Assembly (NCBI RefSeq): GCF_000718985.1
Contig: NZ_JODL01000044.1
Location: 1 to 64,000 of the forward strand
Reading direction: 5' to 3'
DNA from: Streptomyces megasporus
Lineage (GTDB): Bacteria > Actinomycetota > Actinomycetes > Streptomycetales > Streptomycetaceae
DNA length: 64,000 nucleotides
The translations under genes and the position numbers were made by a program. The notes below the pieces were generated by a model. That model was not told the origin of the DNA and searched no databases. It was given only the letters and a program-made list of their open reading frames with translations. This document shows, in pieces, positions 45,826 through 54,719 of the stretch; positions within the stretch are counted from its first letter, which is position 1; each line of letters opens with the position of its first letter.

Positions 45826-47885
45826 TCAGGAGGCCGTGGCGCGGAAGCGGCGCAGCCGCAGGCTGTTGCCGACCACGAAGACGGAGGAGAACGCCATCGC
45901 GATACCGGCGATCATCGGGTTGAGCAGGCCGGCGGCGGCCAGCGGCAGGGCGGCCACGTTGTAGCCGAAGGCCCAGAACAGGTTGCCCTTGATGGTGCCC
46001 AGGGTGCGGCGGGAGAGCCTGATCGCGTCGGCCGCGACGCGCAGGTCGCCCCGGACGAGGGTGAGGTCGCCGGCCTCGATGGCGGCGTCGGTGCCGGTGC
46101 CCATCGCCAGGCCCAGGTCGGCGGCGGCCAGGGCGGCGGCGTCGTTGACGCCGTCGCCGACCATCGCCACGGTGCGGCCCTCGCCCTGCAGGCGCCGGAC
46201 GACGTCGACCTTGTCCTCGGGCATGACCTCGGCGATCACCTCGTCGATGCCGACCTCGGCGGCGACGGCCTCGGCCACGGCCCGGTTGTCGCCGGTGAGC
46301 AGCACCGGAGTGAGCCCGAGGGCGCGCAGCCGGGTGACGGCCTCGGCGCTGGTGGGCTTGATCGCGTCGGCGACCTCCAGGACCGCCCGGGCCTGCCCGT
46401 CCCAGGCCACGGCGATCGCGGTGCGTCCCTTGGTCTCCGCCTCGCGCTTGGCGGCATCCAGTTCGCCGGGCAGGTCGATGGCCCACTCGGCGAGCAGCTT
46501 GGTCCGACCCGCCAGGACGGCGTGGCCGTCGACGACGCCCTGGACGCCCAGCCCGGGCACGTTCGCGAAGTCCTCGGGGGCGGGCAGGGCGCCGATCCGC
46601 TCGGCGGCTCCGGCGGCCACCGCTTGGGCGATGGGGTGTTCGGAGGCGTGCTCCAGGGCGCCCGCCAGCCGCAGCACCGTCTCCTCGTCCTCGCCCTCGG
46701 CGGTGTGGACGGCCAGCAGGGTCATCTTCCCGGTGGTGACGGTGCCGGTCTTGTCCAGCACGACGGTGTCCACGCGGCGGGTGGACTCCAGCACCTCGGG
46801 GCCCTTGATGAGGATGCCGAGCTGGGCGCCGCGGCCGGTGCCGACCAGCAGGGCGGTGGGGGTGGCCAGGCCCCCAACTGGGTGTCCGCGCCGACCCGGG
46901 TGGCCTCCACCACCAGCCGCCCGCCGGCGTTGACGGTGGCGCCGGTGACCGTGTCGCCGACGGCGACCTCCACGGGAACCGACTCGCCGGTGACCATGGA
47001 GGCATCCACCGCGGAGGAACCCTCGACGACGGTGCCGTCGGTGGCGATCTTCTCGCCGGGGCGGACCACGAACCGGTCACCGACCCGCAGCTCTCCGACC
47101 GGGACGCGGACCTCGCGTCCGTCCCGCAGCAGCGTGACGTCCTTGGCGCCCAGCTCCAGCAGGGCCCGCAGGGCGGCGCCGGCGCGGCGCTTGGAGCGGG
47201 CCTCGAAGTAGCGGCCGGCCAGGATGGCCGCGGTGACGCCGGCGGCGACCTCCAGATAGATGTTGCCGGTGCCGTCGGTCCGGGAGACCGTGAGCTCGAA
47301 CGGGTGGGTCATGCCCGGCGTCCCGGCGTGGCCGAAGAACAGCGCCCACAGCGACCACAGGAAAGCGGCCGAGGTGCCCAGCGAGATCAGGGTGTCCATG
47401 GTGGCCGCGCCGTGCCGGGCGTTGGTGAACGCGGCCTTGTGGAACGGCCAGGCGGCGTAGGTGACGACCGGACCGGCCAGGGCGAGGGACAACCACTGCC
47501 AGTAGGTGAACTGCAGAGGCGGAATCATCGCCATGGCGATCACCGGCACGGCCAGCACCACGGCGGTGATCAGGCGCTGCCGCAGCGGTGCGAGCTCGTC
47601 GGGCCCGGGCCCGGCCTGCGGCCCCTCGTCGGCCGCCGGGGGCTCGACGACGGCAGGCGCGGACACGGCCGCGGTGTACCCGGTCTTCTCCACCGTCGCG
47701 ATCAGGTCCGCCACCGACACCTCGCCGGTGACGGTGACCTTGGCCTTCTCGGTGGCGTAGTTGACCGTGCCCTCGACGCCGTCCATGCGGTTGAACTTCT
47801 TCTCGACGCGGGCCGCGCACGAGGCGCAGGTCATCCCGCCGATGGTGAGTTCGACTTCGGTCGCGTTGCCGGTCGCGGTGGTCAT
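45826..47885 (-). pseudogene. copA: CopA-type Cu(I) ATPase lacking its CPC segment
   Basis: ATG 47885 starts an HMA domain with GGMTCASC (Cys20, Cys23). Four TMs, TGES and the actuator domain follow to GADTQLG. There the sequence jumps, with a frame change near 46870, to [20 protein letters not shown] and then DKTGT, SEHP, GDGVND and the end at 45826. Roughly 80 codons are gone, including the helix with the CPC copper site. Transport is impossible; the soluble HMA half could still be made. Copper export in the island then depends on the CopB-like pump. Confidence 0.88.
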
Positions 47886-47961
47886 CGCTGCTCCTGGGTT
47901 GGGGATGCGGTGCGAACGCCGCGCACGGGGCCGCCCGCCGGGTGGCCCCGTGCGCGTCGGG

Positions 47962-48261
47962 TCAGTGGCGCGCGGGCACGCTGTCGGCGCGGCCGGTCAG
48001 CTCGTATCCGGCCTCGTCCACCGCCGCGCGGACGAGGGCGTCGTCCGGCTCGCCCCGGGATGTCACGGTGACCAGTCCGGTGGCGACGTCGACCCGGACG
48101 CCGGTCACCCCCTCCAGAGCGGACAGGGCCGATCCGACGGCCTGCTCGCAGTGGCCGCAGGTCATGCCGGAGACCGCGTACACGGTGGTGGCGCCGGTGA
48201 CCGACGCGGCCTCGGTGGTCCGGCCGGTGGAACAGGTGCCCTCAGGGCTGCAGCACGACAT
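47962..48261 (-). CDS. copZ: CopZ-like copper chaperone
   Basis: 99 residues from ATG 48261. N-terminal Cys-rich extension (SCCSPEGTC), then one HMA domain: [20 protein letters not shown] with Cys35/Cys38 and the closing VDEAGYEL. It carries Cu(I) in the cytosol to CopA, whose broken gene is 76 bases downstream. The extension adds three Cys and could allow extra Cu binding. A CsoR-type palindrome lies just upstream. Confidence 0.9.
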   Translation of the reverse strand: MSCCSPEGTCSTGRTTEAASVTGATTVYAVSGMTCGHCEQAVGSALSALEGVTGVRVDVATGLVTVTSRGEPDDALVRAAVDEAGYELTGRADSVPARH

Positions 48262-48283
48262 GGTGGTCCCCCCGATCACTAGA

Positions 48284-48298
48284 TACCCCAGGGGGGTA
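48284..48298. promoter_or_regulatory. CsoR-type operator
   Basis: TACCCC-AGG-GGGGTA: GC-rich palindrome bounded by TA, the form bound by copper repressor CsoR. It lies 23 bases before copZ and after a possible -10 (TATACAT on the minus strand, about 48311-48317), a position that blocks transcription. A second TACCCCCC half is at 48316. No csoR gene is in the window. Confidence 0.7.
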
Positions 48299-49561
48299 CT
48301 CCCGGAGTTCATGTATACCCCCCACCCGTATTCGAGGCAAGTCTCGGTGGCCGCGCCGGGGCGCACCGGCTCCTCGCCACCGGCCCTGGGAGCCGGCACC
48401 CAGGGACGAGAGCCCGGATACCGGCGGCGAGGAAGAGGCCGGGGTACAGCCCGGCAACAACCGTCACTTCGCGGCGCCGGCAGCACTCCCGGCCGGAGAC
48501 AGCGCCTCGAAGTGGCGGCCGAGCGCGTCCGCGTACGAGGCCTCCGTCAGGTCCCCGCCCGACACCCACACACAGGCATCCGCCCCCCCACGGATCCTCC
48601 GGACGAGGCAGCCCTCCGACCAGCCGCCCCGCCTCCGTGACCAGACCCTGACCGTCCGCCCGGCTTCCCGCGGTCGACGACGATCGTCTCCGGACCCTCC
48701 TCACACGTGTGAGGGTGGTTCCCGGAAGAGCTTCACCGCGCGGTTGGACACCATCTCCTTCGCACACAGGTGGGGCGACTCCTGCGCGGCCTGTCCCACT
48801 CCACCCCCGGACGGCTTCTGCCCAAGAGCGGGGTGCCCATTGGCACGAGGGCTTGCAAAGCGACAACGCGCAGGAACCAAGCAATCGGTTCCTCGCCTGC
48901 CTTACCCAAGAACACGCAGGCCAGGAGATCTTCGTATAGCAACTCGCGTCCCAGCGCGCTGCGCTATCTCGTCGACTGTCACCGTCATCCCGCAGCCGAT
49001 GCCACCATTCACCCTCTCCACCTGGGAGAACGTGGACATTGAAATGCGCGGCAGGGATGACACCGAAGCGCGAGTTAGCAAACCCGGATCACGGACGGCC
49101 ATCAGGCGCGTCCGCGTCGGGGCGGCACCAGCCGACCACCGTCTTCTCCGCGGACTCGCTCGGCCACCTTCCCGCGCAAGCGGAGCCGAACTCGTCTGCG
49201 AAGGACTGCGACCCGGTCGCGGTCGGAGTAGAGGACGCGGCGCAAGAGCGCGCACAGCAGCAGGCCTCGCCCGCCGCCGGTTGGGCCGCGATCGGCGGCC
49301 ACGTCGTCCTGGACGTCCTGGCATGGCGCACCGCCCCGGCCACCGGCGTGCCGCGCCCCGAGCAGGCCCTCACCACAGACGTCGACGAGTGCTTCGATCC
49401 GCGGACGCGCGGCCGGCGTGTCTGGATCTCCCCTGTCCACCGCACCGTCGGCTGGAGCGACCTGGTCCGGCCGCGGCTCCTGCCGGCGCACCGACCGCCT
49501 CGCCCGCCCGCCGCTTTGGGAGGCCTGTCGCCGGCGAGGTGAGCGGTACCGCCTGTGGTGG
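48299..49561. other. 1.2-kb region without a confident gene
   Basis: A plus-strand frame 49057-49542 (TVFSADSLGHLPAQAEPNSS) has moderate codon bias and ends head-on against the GNAT remnant, but no domain is recognisable and no good ribosome site exists. 48700-49050 is lower in GC than the surroundings and shows nothing. Confidence 0.4.
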
Positions 49562-50216
49562 TCAGCTTCTCTTCCAGCGGAAGAAGAGCTGCTCTCCGGG
49601 GCCGGCTCCCAGGCCGATCGGGCGGCCGGTGAGCACGAAGCCGACGTCGGTGGTCCGGCCGGGCTGAAGCGCGGTGAAGCCCGGCCGGGCGTAGAACGGC
49701 CCCAGCGCGCGGTCGATCTCGAACTGCCCGTACAGCAGCATGAAGTCCAGGTGCCCGTACACCTGGACGCAGCGCGCGCAGGGCCGCTCCGAGTCCCTGG
49801 CCCCGGGCCTCCTCGGCGACCGCGACAGCTTTGAGCTTGGCGTAGGCCAGCATCGCCGGCAGGGCGTGTTGGTCGTGGCCGGCGTGCCTGACGGTCGGCA
49901 CCACGGTGCCGGGCGGGAGCGCGAGCTGCGCGCCCACCGTCTCGCCGTCCTTCCTCTCGGCGACCCGGGGAAGAGCCAGCGCCAGAGCGGCCTGCTGCGG
50001 CCTCCCCTCGGCGGCGGCGCGCGCCGGCGGCTCGAGCAGGGCCCGGTCCTCGCCCTGGGAGAGCGCGTCGGCCGGCCATGTTCCGCAGCGGCCGGTCGCC
50101 ACGGCCTCCGGGTAGGCCTGCTCGAGGTCGGTTGTGGCCGCCGCGAGGAGGTCGCCGAACCGGTCGCCGTCCTGGGGGCGGGCCAGGCGGATGCGGGTGG
50201 CGCCGGGCCCGGACAA
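49562..50216 (-). pseudogene. GNAT acetyltransferase, frameshifted
   Basis: From about TTG 50216 the frame encodes TRIRLARPQDGDRFGDLLAA and the acetyl-CoA loop VAEEARGQGLGAALRAL. Near 49795 the frame shifts and continues with YGHLDFMLLYGQFEIDRALG, FYARPGFTAL and a C terminus at 49562. All main GNAT elements are present on both sides of one indel. Confidence 0.7.
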
Positions 50217-51637
50217 GCTGTCGAGGGGCCTCCGCCGGGTCGGCCGCACCGGGGGCTGTGAGCGCCTCTTCTTGACCTCGCCCGGGAGCACACCACGGTG
50301 GCCGGCCGCCACGCCTCGGTCGCGGCGGGTCTGGAGCCGGTTCGCGGGGAGGCCCGCCGTGGGGCGGGTCCGGGGGCGTGGTCGCTGTCCGGTTCCGGGG
50401 TGTGCTGTGGGTGGCCGTGATTCGCGAGGTGCGGGACCTGTTTCGCTCTCGGCTCCGCCCCTGAAGGGCGCGCGAAGCGCGGCCTTGCCCTGCGCCTCCC
50501 CCGCCTCCGGGCACAGCCCAGGGTGCTCCGCGCCCCCTGCCCTCCGGGGGCCCGGAGCCGGTGGAGGCGGTGACCCCCCCAGCGAGCAGGACAGAGATTC
50601 CCTCAAAGGGGTTCTGCCTGCTCACTGGGAGGGGGTCTGCTCTCGGGGTACCTCCGGTACGCCCATCACCGTACGGAACGCTCAGACCGGGCTGCGGGTA
50701 TTACTCGCCTGCCCCGGGACCGGGATGTGCAGACGGCTCCGGGAGGGGTGCGGCTCCGGGCGTTCCGCACGCCCGCCGGCTCGGGTCCGCCTTGATCCGC
50801 CGCACGGGATTGCTCCCGGGGCAAGGCCGGCCTGGTCCGCCTGCTCGATTCGCCCTTTGGCGTCCACAGCGTCGTCCTGCCCGATCGTCGGCTCGGGAAG
50901 CGCCTCTGCCTCTCTACCGCCCGGTGGCTTTGGCCGGGGTCGGTCTTGGTAACGCGGACCGTTCTCAACCGCGGGCATGGTCCGGACTCCCCAGCTCGCC
51001 AGGCGTGGGGCCTCGGGCCGGTTTCCGGGGTCCGGTCTCCCCTGGGCATGTCGCGTACCCCCGCCCGCCACGGCGGGACGCGTCCTGCTGCACCCGTGGG
51101 TGTGCGGGCGGGACGGCGGTCCCCGGGCGAGGTGGGTCGAGACGACGGCGGGACGCTCGTGCCGGGTCGGCACTGATATGCCGCAGATCGGCGCACGGGT
51201 GCCGCGATCGTGGCGTCTTGCTCCGATGGCGAAGTCTCCTATGGCTTTGGGCGAGACGTGATTTTTGGCCCTCCGGCGGTCACCGGAAGGCCGGTGGTGA
51301 AGTGGAGGCCGACGGCCATCGGTCTCCCTGCGAGCTCCCGGCCAGGAGCTCGCATTGGTTCGTCCTCCGCCCCCGCGAGAAGCGGGGGGTTTCCGTTGTC
51401 GCCACGGGCTGCGGTCTTTCGCCCCGGTGAAAGAACGGTCTGACATGGCGGTTGTGTTCGCGACCTTCCTCGGCGGAGTCGCCCGCGGTCGGGTCGCGCT
51501 CGCTGCGGCCGGACACCGTGTACGTGGTGCCTTTCCCTTGTTCCGGTTGTTGCGGACCGCCTCCGCGCGCTGCCGGGAGGGCCGGTTGCCGTAGGGCGGC
51601 CGGCCCGAGCCTTGGAGGAGCGGGAGTTTCCAGGTGT
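50217..51637. other. 1.4-kb region without a supported gene
   Basis: Overlapping open frames occur on both strands but none shows a motif, ribosome site and codon bias together. The segment is less G/C-biased than neighbouring genes. It separates the metal island from the right-hand genes and may be a junction. Confidence 0.45.
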
Positions 51638-51673
51638 CGGTGGCCGCACCCGGTGCACCGGGTGCGGCCACCG
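51638..51673. terminator. Perfect 36-bp palindrome, terminator of the SH3 gene
   Basis: CGGTGGCCGCACCCGGTG is followed at once by its exact reverse complement (18-bp arms, no spacer), 43 bases past the SH3-protein stop. Confidence 0.8.
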
Positions 51674-51716
51674 GCCTCACGGAAGCCGTTTCATGCGGCT
51701 TTGTGGGCTTGCGCCA

Positions 51717-52091
51717 TCATTTGTGGCAGCTGTAGTCCTCGGGAATGCAGGTGCGCACATGCTTCCGGATGTAGCTGCTGCTGACCCATCCGTACTTTCC
51801 GCTGTTGGCACCGCTGGTGACCTTCAGGTAGCTCCAGGAGCCGGACTTGGCGGTGCAGTACACGCGGACGTCGGTGGACCGGTAGAGCAGCCCCTTGGAG
51901 GTGTACCCGGTGCTCGGGCCGCTGCGGAGGTGGACGGCTGACGCGGTCGTGTACCCGTTGTAGTCGGTCACGTTCTTCGTGCAGGCCGAGCTGCCGACGG
52001 CGGCGGCGGACGGCGCCATGGCGACGGCGCCGCCGGTGAGCAGGGCCAGGGTGGCGGCGCCGGTGGCGATCCGGCGCGTGAGGTTACGCAT
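51717..52091 (-). CDS. Secreted SH3-domain protein
   Basis: 124 residues: signal peptide cut after AMAPSAAA, then a bacterial SH3 domain: VHLRSGPSTGYTSKGLLYRS, TAKSGSWSYLKVTSG, KYGWVSSSYI. Four Cys (SACTK, VYCTA, RTCIPEDYSCHK) could form two disulfides. Small SH3 proteins bind cell-wall peptides. Alone between a terminator and a repeat-containing upstream region. Confidence 0.85.
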   Translation of the reverse strand: MRNLTRRIATGAATLALLTGGAVAMAPSAAAVGSSACTKNVTDYNGYTTASAVHLRSGPSTGYTSKGLLYRSTDVRVYCTAKSGSWSYLKVTSGANSGKYGWVSSSYIRKHVRTCIPEDYSCHK

Positions 52092-52097
52092 GTGGTT

Positions 52098-52172
52098 GTC
52101 TCCGTCTGGTGTGGATGGATGCCCGGGGTGGCCGGCTGTGGTTGGCGACCTGGACGGCCCGTCCCCGGTGGT
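52098..52172. repeat. Direct repeat, copy 1
   Basis: Begins TGTCTCCGTCT and continues GATGGATGCCCGGGG…TGGCGACCTGGACGGCC. Same elements, same order, in copy 2 at 52295-52376 with a small insertion. It lies directly upstream of the SH3 gene. Confidence 0.75.
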
Positions 52173-52294
52173 CTGTGTTGCTGCGGCCCGTGATCCGGTG
52201 TCAGGAAACGGTCGGCTGCGGGAGTCGGGCGTGGCGCGGCGGTGCTCGCGGTGTCACGGTCTTGCGGGTGGCGGCTCGGTGCATGGCAGGATGG

Positions 52295-52376
52295 GTCTCC
52301 GTCTCGTCTGCGTACGGGATGGATGGATGCCCGGGGCGGCCGAACACGTTTGGCGACCTGGACGGCCGCCCCTGGT
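52295..52376. repeat. Direct repeat, copy 2
   Basis: GGTCTCCGTCT, then GATGGATGCCCGGGG…TTTGGCGACCTGGACGGCC, about 85% alike to copy 1, 204 bases apart. The interval 52173-52432 has no supported gene. Confidence 0.75.
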
Positions 52377-52432
52377 GATCCGCGGTGACAGGGCGCCGTG
52401 ACCGGGCTGCGTGCACCGGTCGGACTCGAGGG

Positions 52433-53287
52433 TCACGAGGCCGCCAGTGCGGGCGGTCGGCCGCCGGGGACCTCGCGTAGTGTCGCGGCATAGCGGGCGG
52501 CGCGGTGGTCGAGGAGGCCGAGGTCGACCCGACCGCCGGCAGTGCGCTGCACGGCCCGGACGAAGGCGGAGCCGACGACCACGCCGTCCACCACGGGGGC
52601 GACGGCGGCGGCGAGTTCCGGGCTGGAGATGCCCATGCCGGTGCAGATCGGGGCATGGGTCAGTTGCCTTACCTGCCTGGCTCGGTGGCGGAGGTTGGCC
52701 AAGTCGAGCACACCGGTTCCGGTGGTTCCCGGTGATGCGGGCAGGTAGATCCAGTTGGTCGAGTTCGCCGCGGCGTCCGAGAGCTGCCCTTCGCCGGCCA
52801 GGAAGGTGGTGGCGATCCCGTGCCGGGCGGCGGCGGTCAGCCAGCGGGCGGCGCCGCGGCCGGAGGGATGCAGGTCCGGCAGGATCACGCCGGCCGCTCC
52901 TGTTGCGGCGACGGCGGCGGCCATGGCTTCGGGGCCGATGGACCGGATTGGTTCCCAGTAGCTCATCAGCACCACCGGGACGCTGGTGGTCGCGGTGGTT
53001 TCTCTGAGAATTTCCATTACGACGGCCGGGGTGGTGCCGGAGGCGAGCGCGGTCCGGGTCGCTCGGGTGATGTCCGGGCCGTCCAGTGCCGGTTTGCCGT
53101 AGGGCAGGCCGACCTCCAGCACGTCCACGTGCCAGCTCAGCGTCCGCAGCGCCTCGATGCTGCTTGAGATGTCGGGGTATCCGGCCGGAAGGTAGCCGAT
53201 CAGTGCCGCCCGTCCGGCCTTCCGTGTGCGCCGGAAGGCAGCGTCGAGCCGCGTCGTCGGGGTGATGGTGGTCGTCACTGTGGTCAC
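52433..53287 (-). CDS. trpA: Tryptophan synthase alpha-like protein
   Basis: 284 residues, TIM barrel. Catalytic Glu58 in VLEVGLPYG and Asp69 in ALDGPDI match E. coli Glu49 and Asp60, but the loop between (YGKPA) replaces the normal FSDPL. Phosphate-binding end VVVGSAFVRAVQ is near the usual place. TrpA releases indole from indole-3-glycerol phosphate. No trpB or other trp gene is nearby; it is coupled by GTGA to a cupin gene, so it resembles stand-alone indole-releasing paralogues used in special metabolism. Confidence 0.88.
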   Translation of the reverse strand: MTTVTTTITPTTRLDAAFRRTRKAGRAALIGYLPAGYPDISSSIEALRTLSWHVDVLEVGLPYGKPALDGPDITRATRTALASGTTPAVVMEILRETTATTSVPVVLMSYWEPIRSIGPEAMAAAVAATGAAGVILPDLHPSGRGAARWLTAAARHGIATTFLAGEGQLSDAAANSTNWIYLPASPGTTGTGVLDLANLRHRARQVRQLTHAPICTGMGISSPELAAAVAPVVDGVVVGSAFVRAVQRTAGGRVDLGLLDHRAARYAATLREVPGGRPPALAAS

Positions 53288-53652
53288 CGGTCCGGGAACG
53301 TGACGTACAGCAGGCAGCCGGTGGAGGAGCGCGGGGTGTGGAAGCTGCCGCGGGCCCCCTCGATGCGGGTGCCGGGGGTGTAGGAGCCGTTCTCGTCCTC
53401 CAGCAGACCGAGCAGGACGAGTACCGTCTCCGAGCTGTCGGCGTGGACGTCCTGCTCGGGGTAGCCGGCGCCCGGTTCGAAGCGGACGAACGCCTCGCGC
53501 GGCAGACGCTCACCGTTGACAGGGTCGGTCCAGGCCACGGGGTAGGCCGTGATGCCCTCGTACAGCGGGACGGCCGGATACTCGCGCTCCAGGTCCTCGG
53601 GCGTGACGACGGTGAAACCGGCGCGTGTGGTGTCGGTTTGGGTGATGGTCAT
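53284..53652 (-). CDS. Cupin-fold small protein
   Basis: 122 residues from ATG 53652. Two cupin-like strands: REAFVRFEPGAGYPEQDVHA with a His, DSSETVLVLLGLLEDENGSY, PGTRIEGARGSFHTP. This resembles ChrR-type/DUF4437 cupins; only some metal ligands (His, Glu, His) are visible. Second gene of the unknown-cupin-trpA operon, overlapping trpA by four bases. Could be an isomerase/oxygenase or a small-molecule binder. Confidence 0.7.
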   Translation of the reverse strand: MTITQTDTTRAGFTVVTPEDLEREYPAVPLYEGITAYPVAWTDPVNGERLPREAFVRFEPGAGYPEQDVHADSSETVLVLLGLLEDENGSYTPGTRIEGARGSFHTPRSSTGCLLYVTFPDR

Positions 53653-53741
53653 GGGCTGGTGCTCCTTCGTCGTACTTCGTCTTCCAATCCGTGCGCGATG
53701 CGGCGTGGCCGCGCGACAAGCGCACGGGGGCGGCATGGAGG

Positions 53742-54437
53742 TCACAGGAGGAGGTGGCCGCGGTGCTGGAGGACGTGGTCGCCCAGGCCGAGCAGTTCCT
53801 GCCGACACGGGGAGTCGATCTCACTCTCCAGCGGGCCGGTCCAGCGGGCGTACCAGGAGACGGCGCGGACCAGGGCGTCGGCCCGGCCACGGCTGGTGAC
53901 GGCGACCGGACCGTAGACCAGGCAGGCGGGCCGATCCTGGACGCTCGGGTCCGCGGGCAGCGCCCAGCCTGCGGGATCCTGGAGGTAGGGGGCGTGGAAC
54001 ATCGTGGCGCCAGCGGCGCGGGCGCGGCGGGCCAGGAAATGCGCGTCCTCCAGCGGCATGGGGGCGAGCTGGAGCCACAGAACGGGCGCGGGAAGCCGGG
54101 TCAGGAGGTCGGTGGTGACGACGGCGCGGGTGGTTTCCGGCAGGTAGGTGACCAGCGTGCCACCGCTGCCGTCCCACAGCGCGGAGGGACGGGTCTCGCT
54201 GAGCAGGTGACCGCGCCGGGCGACGCCGCCACAGGCGCGGGTCTCGGCCAGCAGGTGCCCGCCGCAGGTGTCATCGGCCGTCTCACCGACGGGTGGGTTC
54301 GGCTGCGCCGAGGAAGCCACGAGCGTCTGGCCGTCGCGTACCCGGTAGCCCGCCCTGCCCAGCCAAGTGGTCAGCCGGGGCAGCACGAGGGGCGTGGCCA
54401 GCACGGTCACCGGAGAAGCGAGGGCAGGCGCAGACAC
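53742..54437 (-). CDS. Unknown protein, weakly like beta-hydroxyacid dehydrogenases
   Basis: 231 residues from GTG 54437 behind AGGAGG. The segment WLQLAPMPLEDAHFLARRAR, AGATMFHAPYLQDP resembles the NAD-domain end and catalytic-loop start of 6-phosphogluconate/3-hydroxyisobutyrate dehydrogenases, but the N terminus lacks a clear GxGxxG. Family not settled. First gene of the operon with cupin and trpA; a four-copy repeat array lies just upstream. Confidence 0.55.
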   Translation of the reverse strand: MSAPALASPVTVLATPLVLPRLTTWLGRAGYRVRDGQTLVASSAQPNPPVGETADDTCGGHLLAETRACGGVARRGHLLSETRPSALWDGSGGTLVTYLPETTRAVVTTDLLTRLPAPVLWLQLAPMPLEDAHFLARRARAAGATMFHAPYLQDPAGWALPADPSVQDRPACLVYGPVAVTSRGRADALVRAVSWYARWTGPLESEIDSPCRQELLGLGDHVLQHRGHLLL

Positions 54438-54522
54438 AGCGATCCTCCTGGGGATTGACGGACACCGCGCCGAGCGGTGAGGTCATCCAGGACGCTAAGG
54501 AGATCGCGCAATCCGCGCATTG

Positions 54523-54632
54523 TGCATCGTGCTCGATCCGCCGCCTGGGCGTGGTGCATCGTGCTCAACGGCCGTTTTTCGTGGTGCATCGTGCTCAATC
54601 TGCCGCCCACGCGGTGTGCATCGTGCACGATG
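54523..54632. repeat. Four TGCATCGTGC repeats spaced ~31 bp
   Basis: Copies start at 54523, 54555, 54585 and 54617: spacings 32, 30, 32, close to three helical turns, so all lie on one face of the DNA. Extended consensus is CATCGTGCTCAA. The last copy forms a perfect palindrome CATCGTG-CACGATG. Located 86 bases upstream of the operon at 54437 and just downstream of the terminator at 54671. Most likely a cooperative regulator-binding array. Confidence 0.75.
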
Positions 54633-54670
54633 GCCGCTTACTGGTGTCATGCCGCAGGGGCCACAAATAA

Positions 54671-54703
54671 GGGCCTGGCACCGGAAAGCCCGGTGCCAGG
54701 CCC
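54671..54703. terminator. Terminator of the PucR-methyltransferase gene
   Basis: GGGCCTGGCACCGG-AAAGC-CCGGTGCCAGGCCC: perfect 14-bp stem, 5-base loop, 16 bases past the stop, followed on the minus strand by TTATTTG. Confidence 0.85.
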
Positions 54704-54719
54704 TCGACGTCTCCAGCGG

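Noticed and set aside
49057..49542. Plus-strand ORF of 161 codons
   Set aside because: Moderate codon bias but comparable bias on the opposite strand, poor ribosome site and no recognisable fold; left as unassigned.
54523..54632. Repeat array as a CRISPR
   Set aside because: Units are only 10-14 bp with 20-22 bp intervals and no cas genes; regulator sites fit better.
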